This document shows, piece after piece, positions 1 through 7,023 of a stretch of 11,195 nucleotides of DNA. Every line of letters starts with the position of its first letter. Position 1 is the first letter of the stretch. Below the pieces are notes generated by a model that searched no databases, was not told the origin of the DNA, and saw only the letters and a program-made list of their open reading frames with translations. This stretch comes from Candidatus Bathyarchaeota archaeon (GTDB lineage: Archaea; Thermoproteota; Bathyarchaeia; EX4484-135), in assembly GCA_011040545.1 (NCBI GenBank), contig DQYM01000003.1:1-11195 (forward strand), given 5' to 3'. The translations under genes and the position numbers were made by a program.

Positions 1-515
1 GCTACATCTGCCTCCATGAATATGTATGGGTGCTTCACGACCACGTAAGGCCCCTCTGGCACGCTCACGACCACGACTCGCTTCTGAGCGCCAAGTGGGA
101 ACTCAGCTGGGCATATTAGGTTGCCAACGTTCTCTATGAATATCAAGTCAAGCTCGTCTAGGTCCAAGCGCCTTAGGGCCTTGGCTACTAAGTTAGCATC
201 TAAGTGGCATTCCTTGCCCGTGTTGATCTGGATAACTGGAACCCCATGCCTTGCTATCGTATCAGCATCAATCGTGGTCGTGAGGTCGCCAGCTATGTAT
301 GCTATCCTATATCGCTCCTTCAGGAGCCCCACGAGGCACCCTATGAGGCTCGTCTTGCCTGAGCCAACTGAGCCCATGACATCTATGGCCGTGATGCCGT
401 GCTCCTCCAGTAGGTGCTTGTTCTGCTCTGCAATACGCCTGTTGGCCTCAAGCAGCGATTCCTCTAGCTCAATATCAAATACCTCACCTTCCTCAGCCCT
501 AACTACCTCTGCCAA
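1..515 (-). CDS. hypB: HypB, nickel-handling GTPase of [NiFe]-hydrogenase maturation (C-terminus cut by window edge)
   Basis: HypB is the cytoplasmic GTPase that, with HypA, inserts nickel into the hydrogenase large subunit. Reading the minus strand from 515 gives about 171 residues, so roughly the last 50 of a usual 220 lie beyond the left edge. Seen in order: a short acidic N-terminus with a helix containing LLEANRRIAEQN, the P-loop GSVGSGKTS, the switch-like segment GDLTTTIDADTIARHGVPV, the nickel/zinc-site motif GKECHLDA, and ENVGNLICPAEFPLG with the second conserved Cys. The His-rich and CxxCGC N-terminal extensions of many bacterial HypB are absent, as in other archaeal forms. The start is TTG (515-513): an in-frame TAG lies two codons upstream (521-519), and no ATG or GTG occurs before the conserved region. 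The gene follows the maturation endopeptidase after 60 bases on the same strand. Family assignment is very secure; the start is likely. Confidence 0.95.
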   Translation of the reverse strand, partial: MAEVVRAEEGEVFDIELEESLLEANRRIAEQNKHLLEEHGITAIDVMGSVGSGKTSLIGCLVGLLKERYRIAYIAGDLTTTIDADTIARHGVPVIQINTGKECHLDANLVAKALRRLDLDELDLIFIENVGNLICPAEFPLGAQKRVVVVSVPEGPYVVVKHPYIFMEADV

Positions 516-548
516 GGCCTACCACGCTCCCAAAGCAGGTCGGCCTCC

Positions 549-557
549 CTTAATAGG
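549..557 (-). promoter_or_regulatory. Possible TATA element for hypB
   Basis: The minus strand reads CCTATTAAG here, with its centre about 26 bases before position 527, which would give hypB a leader of about 12 bases. It lies between the endopeptidase stop and the hypB start, so hypB may have its own promoter besides read-through from upstream. This rests on one AT-rich motif in a GC-rich gap and is weak. Confidence 0.35.
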
Positions 558-575
558 CCTACTCCCGACCTAGTG

Positions 576-1088
576 CTACGTGCTGCACTTAGGCCGACGT
601 GATGCTAGGAGCTCGTAGAGCAGCTTAGCTAGCTCCCTAGCAGCTAGATCTACTTCTGGGCTAAGCCCCTCGCCAAGGCCTATATCGGCTGGCTGGATAC
701 CTATCACTATGATCCTTGAGCGTGCCTCCCGCTCTATGTAGGAGCAGAGGAAGCCCAGGGGGAGCGTGTGGGTGCTAACCAAGTGGGCGCTACGTGCATC
801 CCCAGGCCTTATCAGCCTGATTGAGCCTGGCCGTGAGCCATGTGCTGCTGCATCTACTATTATCACGTGGCTGGGCTTAAGCGAGACCACCTTGCCAAGC
901 AAGTTCTCAGGGGCGCTGCCTGCCTCAAGAACGCACACGCCCTCTATGGCATCGGCACCCAGTTCCTTAAGCCTCCTAGCTACGGCTAAACCAACAGCAT
1001 CATCACGCCTCAGCGGGTTCCCCACGCCCAACACGACTACCTTCTCTGCACCAGCAAGCCACTCCCTTAGCTGCTTCACGAGCTCCAA
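576..1088 (-). CDS. [NiFe]-hydrogenase maturation endopeptidase (HycI/HyaD/HybD family)
   Basis: This family of nickel-sensing proteases removes the C-terminal tail of the hydrogenase large subunit after the Ni-Fe site has been built. The 170-residue length fits the family. Seen: GVGNPLRRDDAVG (residues 21-33), whose D30 sits where the family has its first acidic metal ligand; VIIVDAAAHG with D79 as the second ligand; and STHTLPLGFL with H107 as the third. The IGIQP motif near the C-terminus is also typical. The start is TTG at 1088: an in-frame TAA precedes it by six codons and no other start codon lies between. It is probably the first gene of a unit with hypB. It cannot be assigned to one hydrogenase, because no structural subunit is in view; the THTLPL form resembles HycI-type proteins more than HyaD. 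Family is secure, target unknown. Confidence 0.92.
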   Translation of the reverse strand: MELVKQLREWLAGAEKVVVLGVGNPLRRDDAVGLAVARRLKELGADAIEGVCVLEAGSAPENLLGKVVSLKPSHVIIVDAAAHGSRPGSIRLIRPGDARSAHLVSTHTLPLGFLCSYIEREARSRIIVIGIQPADIGLGEGLSPEVDLAARELAKLLYELLASRRPKCST

Positions 1089-1112
1089 GCCAAGGTAGAG
1101 GGGCCTTTAGGC

Positions 1113-1122
1113 TCCTATATCT
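1113..1122 (-). promoter_or_regulatory. TATA-like promoter for endopeptidase-hypB unit
   Basis: The minus strand reads AGATATAGGA. A start of transcription about 26 bases downstream falls near 1092, leaving a leader of only a few bases before the TTG at 1088. This is the near-leaderless arrangement common for first genes in Thermoproteota. It shares the 105-base divergent region with the promoter of the secreted-protein gene. Confidence 0.5.
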
Positions 1123-1148
1123 TCTACCCCGTAGCCAGGTTGCGAAAG

Positions 1149-1157
1149 CCTTTTATT
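1149..1157 (+). promoter_or_regulatory. BRE/TATA promoter for the secreted-protein gene
   Basis: The string GCGAAAGCCTTTTATTT (1142-1158) has a purine-rich BRE-like half followed by a TATA-like CTTTTATTT. Transcription would begin near 1180, leaving about 14 leader bases that hold the Shine-Dalgarno GGGAGGT. The hypC promoter carries a very similar GGGAAGCCTTTAT. Confidence 0.55.
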
Positions 1158-1165
1158 TGATGTTG

Positions 1166-1186
1166 CCTCCCTTAATTAAAGGGAGG
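1166..1186. promoter_or_regulatory. Inverted repeat covering the Shine-Dalgarno of the secreted-protein gene
   Basis: Arms CCTCCCTT (1166-1173) and AAGGGAGG (1179-1186) are perfect complements around a 5-base AATTA spacer. The right arm is the ribosome binding site of the TTG at 1194. If both arms are transcribed, the hairpin would hide the site. If transcription starts near 1180, as the TATA position suggests, the left arm stays in DNA and the repeat is better read as an operator across the transcription start. Confidence 0.5.
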
Positions 1187-1193
1187 TAGGGGC

Positions 1194-4097
1194 TTGAAAT
1201 TACGTGAAAAACGCCTAATGGCCTTAATTATGGTGGTGTGCGTCTTCCTAGGCTCCTCGTTAACGCTCATGCAAGCACCTAGCCCACCGAGGCCAGCTTT
1301 AGCGACTGAAGGGGGAGAGAGCGGCCCAGAAGAGAGGGGTGAAGCTGAAGAACAAAAGGTACCGACCATCTTTAGGGCTAACTTAAGTAGCCCGCCCATG
1401 TTCGTTGATGCGTGGAACGTCTTCAATGAGGAAGATGAAGCAGGCATGATGGTTCTTAATAACATCACGAGGACGGAAGGCGAATATGCAGAAGCCAGTA
1501 CAAGGCTCCAGATGTGGTATGATGATGTGGAGTCCTACTGGACTGGCTTCGGAGGCCAGTGGGTCTATGTATGTGAGTACGATTGGAAGTACGAGGCAGT
1601 TGCATCTACCTGGGCTGAGCATGGCTCAGAGGCCTACGCCTACCTAAGGGGCGAGGGCCATACCAAGGAGGAGGAAGGCTGCTACTACGAGGATACACTA
1701 GAGCTCCTCCTGGTTGGCAGCTTCTACCTACCTAGGGCCATTAATGCAACTGTAAGTGTCTCGCTCAGCTACAGGTTTGAGGCTGAGATAGCCTACGGTG
1801 TGAACTTCCACGTTATGACGTTCTACGCTAGGGCAGGAGCGAGGATCCTGATCTTCACCTACGTGATAGATGAAGACCTCTGGTGCATATTCCTAGGGCC
1901 AGGCTACACCTTAACGCACCCACTAGATGTCTGTGCCTCCCGCACTGAGCCACCTTACGCCGTAGGCTACCTGGAGAAGGGCTCTGTGCCTAGCTCTGAC
2001 TATGGCATGGAGGAGCTGACCTTCCAGATACCCCACGACCTCGTTGAGCACGGCAACGTCTGGATTGGAGTTGGCGTTGTCCTACTCACTGAGGCCTACA
2101 CTAACTGCACTGCCCTAGCCACAGAAGGAGCCCAGACGGTAGCTGAGGCCAGGGCCTACCTAAAGGACATCAGAGTAGAAGCTGTCTATGAGAAGAAGGC
2201 GTTTACGCTAGAGGAGATGGGCTACATAGACATGGAGAACCACACGGCCTGGCTCACAGCCGAGGGGCCAGCTCACCACACCATAAAGTACGGCGTGGGC
2301 TACTCAAGGACATGGGATGAGTTTAAGTTCTCCATCTACGTGCCAGATTACGCAGATACGCTGCTGGAGGGGCCTATTGAAACAGGCCACGTAGATGGCC
2401 TCCTCACGGGCACCTTCAACACCACTAGCCCCAACTACATGTATAGGCTACTTGGCCTCATATTGAGCCTTAGCACGGCGAAGATGGGCGCTCAAGCCGA
2501 TTTCTACCGCATAAACGGTGGTGAATCATGGCTCCACCTATACGAGGTAATAGAGGACGAGGTAACAAGGCAGATAGACATGGAGATGAGAGTACATGGC
2601 CCCCGCTGGGCACATGCGATAGTTGAGGATTGGGTGAAGTGCCACGCCTGGATCAGGGTTAGGGACGAGAACCTCAACCCAATAGAAGGGGCCTACGTGG
2701 AGGTGTACGATGGCTCTGGGCAGCTAGTAGCTACTGGCTACACGGACCGCATGGGCTACCTGCTCGTGGACCTGCCCCACCAGGGCATCTACCACTTCTT
2801 CGCATACTATGGTGATGAAGTAGGCTACAGGATCAGCAGCATCCTGCCCATAATGTCGGCAGATTACGTTGGCCCATACCCAGATTGGCCAGATAAGGGC
2901 TACCTAGAGGTGGGCTTCAAGAGGACGGGCAAGCCAGGTGGCCCACCGTACAACACAGTTGAGATAGTGCTTGGCTCTGAGGCTAGCCTCTTCATAGAGG
3001 CCATAGTCCTCGTCCCACCACTGCCATACGCCATGAAGTGGGCTAAGGTAAACGTAACCGTCCTTGATGAGAACTACACCATCTTGGCAGAGGGCATAAC
3101 GCCATTTAATGTATCCCTAAGCAAGGGTACCTACGTGCTCCAGGCCCCAGAGACCGTGCTAATAAATGGCAGTGAGTACAGGTTCATCGCCTGGCTGTTC
3201 GTAGATAAGGGCGTTGTGAGTACCACGAGCAGGGTTGATGTATCAATGGATAGGCATGTATATGCTATCTATGCCCAGGGCTTCAAGCTGAATATAACAA
3301 GCTTGCTATCAAATGGTGATATGTTTGCAAATGCCGTTGTATTAATCATAGATGAGGCTAGCACCGTCGTGCTAGATACGCCAATGGGCAAGATAGGCGT
3401 CCCAAGGGTGGTGTGGAATGGCATAACGCCGTTCACGGCCATCCTACCAGCTGGCAACTACACGCTGATAGCCTATGAGTATGAGCCAGATAACTACGTG
3501 CTCTACGGCTGGCTAGGCGTTGATGAGGAGCTTGGCCAAGCTAGGGTGCCCCTGCTTGATGTAAACCTAGTAGGCGCTAAGGTGAACTTGACCTCAGATA
3601 GGGAGGTCAGCTGCCTCCACGAGCTTGAAGAAGGCGATCCCCTCTTAATCGTTAGATCTAAGTTCCTAGATGGCACGCCCGTGGTAGGTGTGCCACTTAA
3701 GGTCATGAGCATGACCTATTACTACACGCACACTGGCTTCTACGTTGAAACCGAAACGCCATACGAGGACTACAGGTACGGTAGCTTCGTGCTTGAGGTC
3801 CCACTTGTAACAGAAGCTGGCTGGGTCCTACACCACTGGGAGGGGGCAGATTGGAGCTTGAACAACACGGCCTACGTGGAGTGCTATGAGGGCAAGCTCG
3901 TGTGGGCCGTTTACACGAGAACGCAGCCCGACCTAGCTGGGGAACTAGGGCCTACCTTGGCGTCTAGGCTAGGGGCCAGGTGTAGCCTAGAGGCCCAGGC
4001 TGCCCAGCTACAGCTAGCGCCCTCATCGCTCCCCATGTGGCTAGCTGCCCCAGCGTTGGGAAGCCTTTATCAAGCCCCCCTGGGGCGTAGGGGCTAG
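1194..4097 (+). CDS. Large secreted, probably N-glycosylated beta-repeat surface protein, function unknown
   Basis: I do not recognise this 967-residue protein as a named family. An N-terminal MKLREKR followed by a hydrophobic stretch (residues 8-26) looks like a secretion signal, with a possible cleavage after ALA at 35-37; an acidic linker follows. Residues about 60-470 form a Tyr/Trp-rich, probably beta-sheet region without a recognised motif. Residues about 480-550 resemble a carboxypeptidase-regulatory/transthyretin-like beta sandwich (NPIEGAYVEVYD, ATGYTDRMGYLLVDLP). Residues about 610-905 hold two clear and one diverged repeat with the pattern GITPF..L..G.Y, then FIAWLFVD or LYGWLGVD, like InlB-type B-repeats. 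Fourteen N-x-S/T sequons are present, suiting an archaeal cell-surface protein. The start is TTG with GGGAGGT six bases ahead; M9 (ATG 1218) is the alternative. It ends one base before hypC. The last ~55 residues are Leu/Ala/Pro-rich and unlike the rest; a short LPMWLAAPALGSLY stretch before RRG could be a weak anchor. Confidence 0.8.
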   Translation: MKLREKRLMALIMVVCVFLGSSLTLMQAPSPPRPALATEGGESGPEERGEAEEQKVPTIFRANLSSPPMFVDAWNVFNEEDEAGMMVLNNITRTEGEYAEASTRLQMWYDDVESYWTGFGGQWVYVCEYDWKYEAVASTWAEHGSEAYAYLRGEGHTKEEEGCYYEDTLELLLVGSFYLPRAINATVSVSLSYRFEAEIAYGVNFHVMTFYARAGARILIFTYVIDEDLWCIFLGPGYTLTHPLDVCASRTEPPYAVGYLEKGSVPSSDYGMEELTFQIPHDLVEHGNVWIGVGVVLLTEAYTNCTALATEGAQTVAEARAYLKDIRVEAVYEKKAFTLEEMGYIDMENHTAWLTAEGPAHHTIKYGVGYSRTWDEFKFSIYVPDYADTLLEGPIETGHVDGLLTGTFNTTSPNYMYRLLGLILSLSTAKMGAQADFYRINGGESWLHLYEVIEDEVTRQIDMEMRVHGPRWAHAIVEDWVKCHAWIRVRDENLNPIEGAYVEVYDGSGQLVATGYTDRMGYLLVDLPHQGIYHFFAYYGDEVGYRISSILPIMSADYVGPYPDWPDKGYLEVGFKRTGKPGGPPYNTVEIVLGSEASLFIEAIVLVPPLPYAMKWAKVNVTVLDENYTILAEGITPFNVSLSKGTYVLQAPETVLINGSEYRFIAWLFVDKGVVSTTSRVDVSMDRHVYAIYAQGFKLNITSLLSNGDMFANAVVLIIDEASTVVLDTPMGKIGVPRVVWNGITPFTAILPAGNYTLIAYEYEPDNYVLYGWLGVDEELGQARVPLLDVNLVGAKVNLTSDREVSCLHELEEGDPLLIVRSKFLDGTPVVGVPLKVMSMTYYYTHTGFYVETETPYEDYRYGSFVLEVPLVTEAGWVLHHWEGADWSLNNTAYVECYEGKLVWAVYTRTQPDLAGELGPTLASRLGARCSLEAQAAQLQLAPSSLPMWLAAPALGSLYQAPLGRRG
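4062..4071 (+). promoter_or_regulatory. BRE/TATA promoter for hypC inside the upstream gene
   Basis: GGGAAGCCTTTATC lies inside the 3' end of the secreted-protein gene. TTTAT at 4066-4070 predicts a start of transcription near 4094, only about five bases before the hypC ATG at 4099. hypC can thus be expressed without the upstream gene and be nearly leaderless. The motif is very close to the one at 1142-1158. Confidence 0.5.
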
Positions 4098-4098
4098 C

Positions 4099-4311
4099 AT
4101 GTGCTTAGCCATCCCAGCAAGGGTGCTGGAGGTCAGGGGCCACCGAGCGAAAGTGGACTTCGGTGGGGCGGTGAGGGAGGTAGATGTAACGCTAGTAGAT
4201 GCTAGGCCAGGCCAGTACGTGCTAGTCCACGCTGGCTTCGCCATCCAGGTGCTAGATAAGAGGGAGGCAGAGGAGATGCTTAGGGCTTGGGAAGAGGTCC
4301 TGGGGGCTTAG
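4099..4311 (+). CDS. hypC: HypC, hydrogenase maturation chaperone
   Basis: HypC is a small cytoplasmic chaperone that carries the iron group together with HypD and then escorts the large-subunit precursor. The 70-residue protein begins MCLAIPARV, the family signature; Cys2, exposed after removal of the initiator Met, is the iron ligand. That fixes the ATG at 4099. A GQYVLVHAGFAIQVLD segment in the second half is the other conserved family block. The C-terminal helix (REAEEMLRAWEEVL) is typical. It begins one base after the stop of the secreted-protein gene and is followed by hypD after 63 bases. A TATA-like element about 30 bases upstream suggests its own near-leaderless transcript. Assignment is secure. 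Confidence 0.96.
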   Translation: MCLAIPARVLEVRGHRAKVDFGGAVREVDVTLVDARPGQYVLVHAGFAIQVLDKREAEEMLRAWEEVLGA

Positions 4312-4325
4312 CGAGGGGCAGCAAG

Positions 4326-4333
4326 CTTATAGT
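4326..4333 (+). promoter_or_regulatory. TATA-like promoter for hypD
   Basis: CAGCAAGCTTATAGT in the hypC-hypD gap has the purine-then-TATA layout of the other promoters here; the TTATA is at 4327-4331. Transcription would start near 4355, inside the inverted repeat at 4351-4371, leaving about 20 leader bases before hypD. Confidence 0.45.
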
Positions 4334-4350
4334 CCTTGTAGCTAGCTTTG

Positions 4351-4371
4351 TGCTAGCCCTGGGGGCTAGCA
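4351..4371. promoter_or_regulatory. Perfect 9-base inverted repeat in the hypD leader
   Basis: Arms TGCTAGCCC (4351-4359) and GGGCTAGCA (4363-4371) are exact complements around a TGG loop and end three bases before the hypD ATG. A third GCTAGC lies at 4341-4346. A related but imperfect pair, CCCCTGGGG (4077-4085) and GGGGCTAGCA (4090-4099), precedes and overlaps the hypC ATG. It could be an operator at the transcription start or an RNA hairpin that controls access to the hypD start. Confidence 0.55.
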
Positions 4372-4374
4372 GGC

Positions 4375-5472
4375 ATGGAGGTAAGCGCTAGGTTTAGGGA
4401 CCAGCGCCTAGCAGAGCGCTTAGCTAAGAAGATAAGGGCTCTTGAGCCGAGGGAGCCAGTTAGGATATGCCACGTATGTGGGACGCATGAGTGGACCATA
4501 AGCCACTATGGCATAAGGTCCCTGCTGCCAGATAGCGTTGAGGTCGTAGCTGGGCCAGGATGCCCAGTGTGCATAACGCCTGCATCGCTAATAGATGCTG
4601 CAGTAGAGCTGGCCCTCAGTGGCGTGGTCGTGGCCACGTATGGCGATATGTTTAGGGCACCTGGTGCTAGGGCACCTAGCCTCTACCAGGCCAGGGCTGA
4701 GGGAGCAGATGTCCGTGTCGTCTACAGCATTACAGATGCAGTTAAGATGGCGAGGGAGGAGAAGGATCGTGAGTTCGTCTTCTTCGCTATTGGCTTTGAG
4801 ACAACGGCCCCCCTAACTGCCGTTGAGGTCCTGAGGAGGCCACCTGATAACCTAAGCTTCCTAGTGGCCCACAGGCTCATACCGCCAGCCATGGAGGCCC
4901 TGGCCAACATGGAGGACCTAGCCATAGGGGGCTTCATAGCACCTGGCCACGTCTCAACCATAATAGGTGCTGAGCCGTACGCCATCTTCCCAGAGCGCTA
5001 CAACATGCCCGTTGTTATAGCTGGCTTTGAGCCCCTAGATGTGCTAATGGCCATTTACATGCTCCTCAAGCAGATCAAGGATGGTGTAGCTAAGCTTGAG
5101 AACGAGTACACGAGGGCCGTTAGGTGGAGGGGTAATGAGAGGGCCAAGGAGTTCATGCGTAAGGCCTTTGATATAGCTGATGGGGCCTGGAGGGGCCTTG
5201 GGGTAATACCGAGCTCTGCCCTAGAGCTTAAGGAAGGGCTTAGGAAGCACGATGCCATTGAGCGCTATGGCCTAAATGTGAGCCTAGATGGCCAGGGGGA
5301 TATACCACCTGGCTGTAGGTGCCATGAAATAATGGTAGGGAGGGCCTACCCAACGGATTGCCCCCTCTTCCTGAGGGCCTGCAGGCCCAACAGGCCCATA
5401 GGCCCCTGTATGGTGAGCGTGGAAGGCACCTGCCGTATCTGGGCTCTTGAGGGAGGCTGGTTCAAGGGCTAG
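4375..5472 (+). CDS. hypD: HypD, iron-sulfur scaffold for Fe(CN)2CO assembly
   Basis: HypD is the [4Fe-4S] protein that, with HypC, holds the iron while cyanide (from HypE/HypF) and CO are added. The 365-residue length is normal. Visible family blocks are CHVCGTHEWT (C32, C35, H38), GPGCPVCITP (C63, C66), the IGFETTAP block in the middle, and GFEPLDVLMAIYMLL. The C-terminal cluster region carries C314 and C316 (PPGCRCHEI), C329 (YPTDC), C336, C345 (PIGPC) and C353 (VEGTC), enough to ligate a [4Fe-4S] cluster. The ATG at 4375 sits just after the inverted repeat and matches the usual N-terminal length. It lies downstream of hypC on the same strand. It ends 4 bases before the stop of the convergent gene at 5477, so there is no room for a separate terminator. 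Assignment is secure. Confidence 0.97.
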   Translation: MEVSARFRDQRLAERLAKKIRALEPREPVRICHVCGTHEWTISHYGIRSLLPDSVEVVAGPGCPVCITPASLIDAAVELALSGVVVATYGDMFRAPGARAPSLYQARAEGADVRVVYSITDAVKMAREEKDREFVFFAIGFETTAPLTAVEVLRRPPDNLSFLVAHRLIPPAMEALANMEDLAIGGFIAPGHVSTIIGAEPYAIFPERYNMPVVIAGFEPLDVLMAIYMLLKQIKDGVAKLENEYTRAVRWRGNERAKEFMRKAFDIADGAWRGLGVIPSSALELKEGLRKHDAIERYGLNVSLDGQGDIPPGCRCHEIMVGRAYPTDCPLFLRACRPNRPIGPCMVSVEGTCRIWALEGGWFKG

Positions 5473-5476
5473 CTCG

Positions 5477-6820
5477 CTACGCTAGGCCCCTCTCGGATAG
5501 GAAGCGACCTATTATATCTGCTAGATCTGGCTTCGTTAGCTCCTCTATCTCGTACCTAACCCTTGCTACTGGCTTATCTATCCTTATTATGCGTGTTAGA
5601 TCGCATAAGGTCCCCAGCAGGACCGCATCACATGGCGTGGCCCTTATGGTTTCCTCAAGGGCCTTCAGCTGGCTGGGCCTGTAGCCTATGGTCGGTAGGA
5701 CCTCCTTCATGTGCTCGTACTTCTCGTAGGCCTCCTTTATCACGCCAACTGCGTAGGGCCTTGGATCTACTACCTCTGCTGCCCCGAACTCCCTGGCAGC
5801 TGCGTAGCCAGCACCATAGCCTAGGTCGCCATGCGTAACGGATGGGCCATCCTCCACGACCAGGACACGCTTGCCCTTCACCAGCTCTGGCCTATCAACC
5901 TTGACCACGGATGCTGCCTCTATTATCGGTGCCCTTGGGTTAAGCATCCTGAGGTTGCGCTTTACGACCTCTACTGCCTCCCTCTCAGCCATATTGACCT
6001 TGTTCACAATCAAGACATCAGCCATCATGGCGTTTAGCACGCCAGGGTAGGCAGTTAGCTCAGCACCAGGCCTGAGGGGGTCGGCCACGACTATGTGGAG
6101 GTCGGGCTTGAAGAACGGGAGGTCGTTATTACCACCATCCCAGATTATTATATCGCCTTCACGCTCTGCCTCCCTAAGGACACGCTCGTAGTCAACGCCA
6201 GCTAGGACGGTTATGCCAAGCTCAAGCATGGGCTCGTACTCCTCCCTCTCCTCTATCGTGCACTCCTGGGCATCTACATCCTCAATGGAGCGGAACACCT
6301 GGCACACCTGGGAGCTTAGGTCGCCATACGGCATCGGGTGCCTTACATCTACTGGCCTAAGGCCCTTCTCAAGCAGTATTCTGGCCACACGCCTTGCTAC
6401 AGAGCTCTTGCCAGCCCCCGTCCTAACGGCACAAATGGATATAACTGGCTTCCTAGCCTCAAGCATGGTGCTAAGTGGGTTAATGAGCTCAAAGTCCAAG
6501 CCAGCCCTAAAGGCCTCGTAGGCCTCGTTTAGCACATCCTCGTAGGTTAGGTCGCTGTAGGCCAGTATGGCCACATCTGCCTTAAGCTCCTCAGCAAGCT
6601 CAGCTAGGGGCTTCTCAGCCCTATCGTATATCGGTATGCCACTTGGGTACCTAGGCCCAGCTAGCTCAGGTGGGTAGATCCTACCGCCTATGCCAGGGAG
6701 CTGGGTAGCTAGGAAGGCAACTACCTCGTAATCTGGATTATCCCTAAGCCTCGTGTTGAAAACGTGGAAATCACGGCCAGCAGCCCCAACTACTATGGCC
6801 CTCCTCGGCATGGGGGACAC
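5477..6820 (-). CDS. Cyclic 2,3-diphosphoglycerate synthetase-family P-loop protein (COG2403-like)
   Basis: The protein resembles the family of Methanothermus cyclic 2,3-diphosphoglycerate synthetase, which closes 2,3-diphosphoglycerate into its cyclic form with ATP; the product is a hyperthermophile solute and phosphate store. The 447 residues match the family length (about 450). Seen: an N-terminal Rossmann-like GAAGRDFHVFN (residues 12-22); a P-loop AVRTGAGKSS with K138; IIWDGGNNDLPFFKPDLHI as the likely Walker B and substrate region; VNKVN, resembling a GTPase NKxD motif; and THGDLGYGAGYAAA. Many homologues lie in organisms not known to make the cyclic compound and are called predicted GTPases, so the reaction here is uncertain. 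The start is GTG at 6820, which would be exactly leaderless from the TATA-like CTTTAGG at 6843-6849; the ATG at 6811 is the alternative. It is convergent with hypD; a functional tie to hydrogenase maturation is not shown. Confidence 0.8.
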   Translation of the reverse strand: MSPMPRRAIVVGAAGRDFHVFNTRLRDNPDYEVVAFLATQLPGIGGRIYPPELAGPRYPSGIPIYDRAEKPLAELAEELKADVAILAYSDLTYEDVLNEAYEAFRAGLDFELINPLSTMLEARKPVISICAVRTGAGKSSVARRVARILLEKGLRPVDVRHPMPYGDLSSQVCQVFRSIEDVDAQECTIEEREEYEPMLELGITVLAGVDYERVLREAEREGDIIIWDGGNNDLPFFKPDLHIVVADPLRPGAELTAYPGVLNAMMADVLIVNKVNMAEREAVEVVKRNLRMLNPRAPIIEAASVVKVDRPELVKGKRVLVVEDGPSVTHGDLGYGAGYAAAREFGAAEVVDPRPYAVGVIKEAYEKYEHMKEVLPTIGYRPSQLKALEETIRATPCDAVLLGTLCDLTRIIRIDKPVARVRYEIEELTKPDLADIIGRFLSERGLA

Positions 6821-6841
6821 CAGGGGCTACTGGGCTACAGG

Positions 6842-6850
6842 GCCTAAAGC
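6842..6850 (-). promoter_or_regulatory. TATA-like promoter for the cyclic-DPG-synthetase-like gene
   Basis: The minus strand reads GGGGAAATGCTTTAGG, a BRE-like half plus TATA-like CTTTAGG. A start about 26 bases on falls at the GTG at 6820, which supports leaderless translation from GTG. Confidence 0.4.
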
Positions 6851-6980
6851 ATTTCCCCTCGCCATGGCCCTCCTCAATCCTGGGAAGCACAAGGAAGGCC
6901 AAGGGGGCCCTTGGTCAGGCCTAGGGTAGGAGGGCCAGCTGCCGTATTAGAGAACATCGCTCGCCCAGCCGTGTGATGGG

Positions 6981-6993
6981 GAAAAGTTAAAAT
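6981..6993 (+). promoter_or_regulatory. BRE/TATA promoter of tRNA-Gly
   Basis: GAAAAG followed by TTAAAAT (6987-6993) is a good archaeal BRE plus TATA box. It places transcription start near 7016, some eight bases ahead of the mature tRNA. The flanks are GC-rich, so the AT-rich block stands out. Confidence 0.65.
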
Positions 6994-7023
6994 CCACCCA
7001 TGCGGGCCACGTGTAATGGGCGT

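Larger units (their letters stand above)
6821..7023. other. 203-base intergenic region with divergent promoters and an inverted repeat
   Basis: The stretch separates the minus-strand P-loop gene from the plus-strand tRNA. It holds a TATA-like site at each end and one inverted repeat, CCAAGGG (6899-6905) and CCCTTGG (6908-6914) around GG. The repeat lies roughly 50 bases upstream of the minus-strand TATA box, far from the tRNA promoter, so if it is an operator it more likely serves the P-loop gene. I see no credible coding region: the only ATG-started frame is about 21 codons, with no ribosome binding site. Confidence 0.5.

Noticed and set aside
121..573. 150-codon plus-strand open frame opposite hypB
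   Set aside because: It is Ser/Leu-rich shadow coding; the minus strand carries unmistakable HypB motifs over the same bases.
4339..4371. Three GCTAGC strings read as a tandem or CRISPR-like repeat
   Set aside because: The spacing is uneven (11 and 13 bases) and GCTAGC is common in this DNA. Two copies are explained by the inverted repeat. No CRISPR array occurs in the window.
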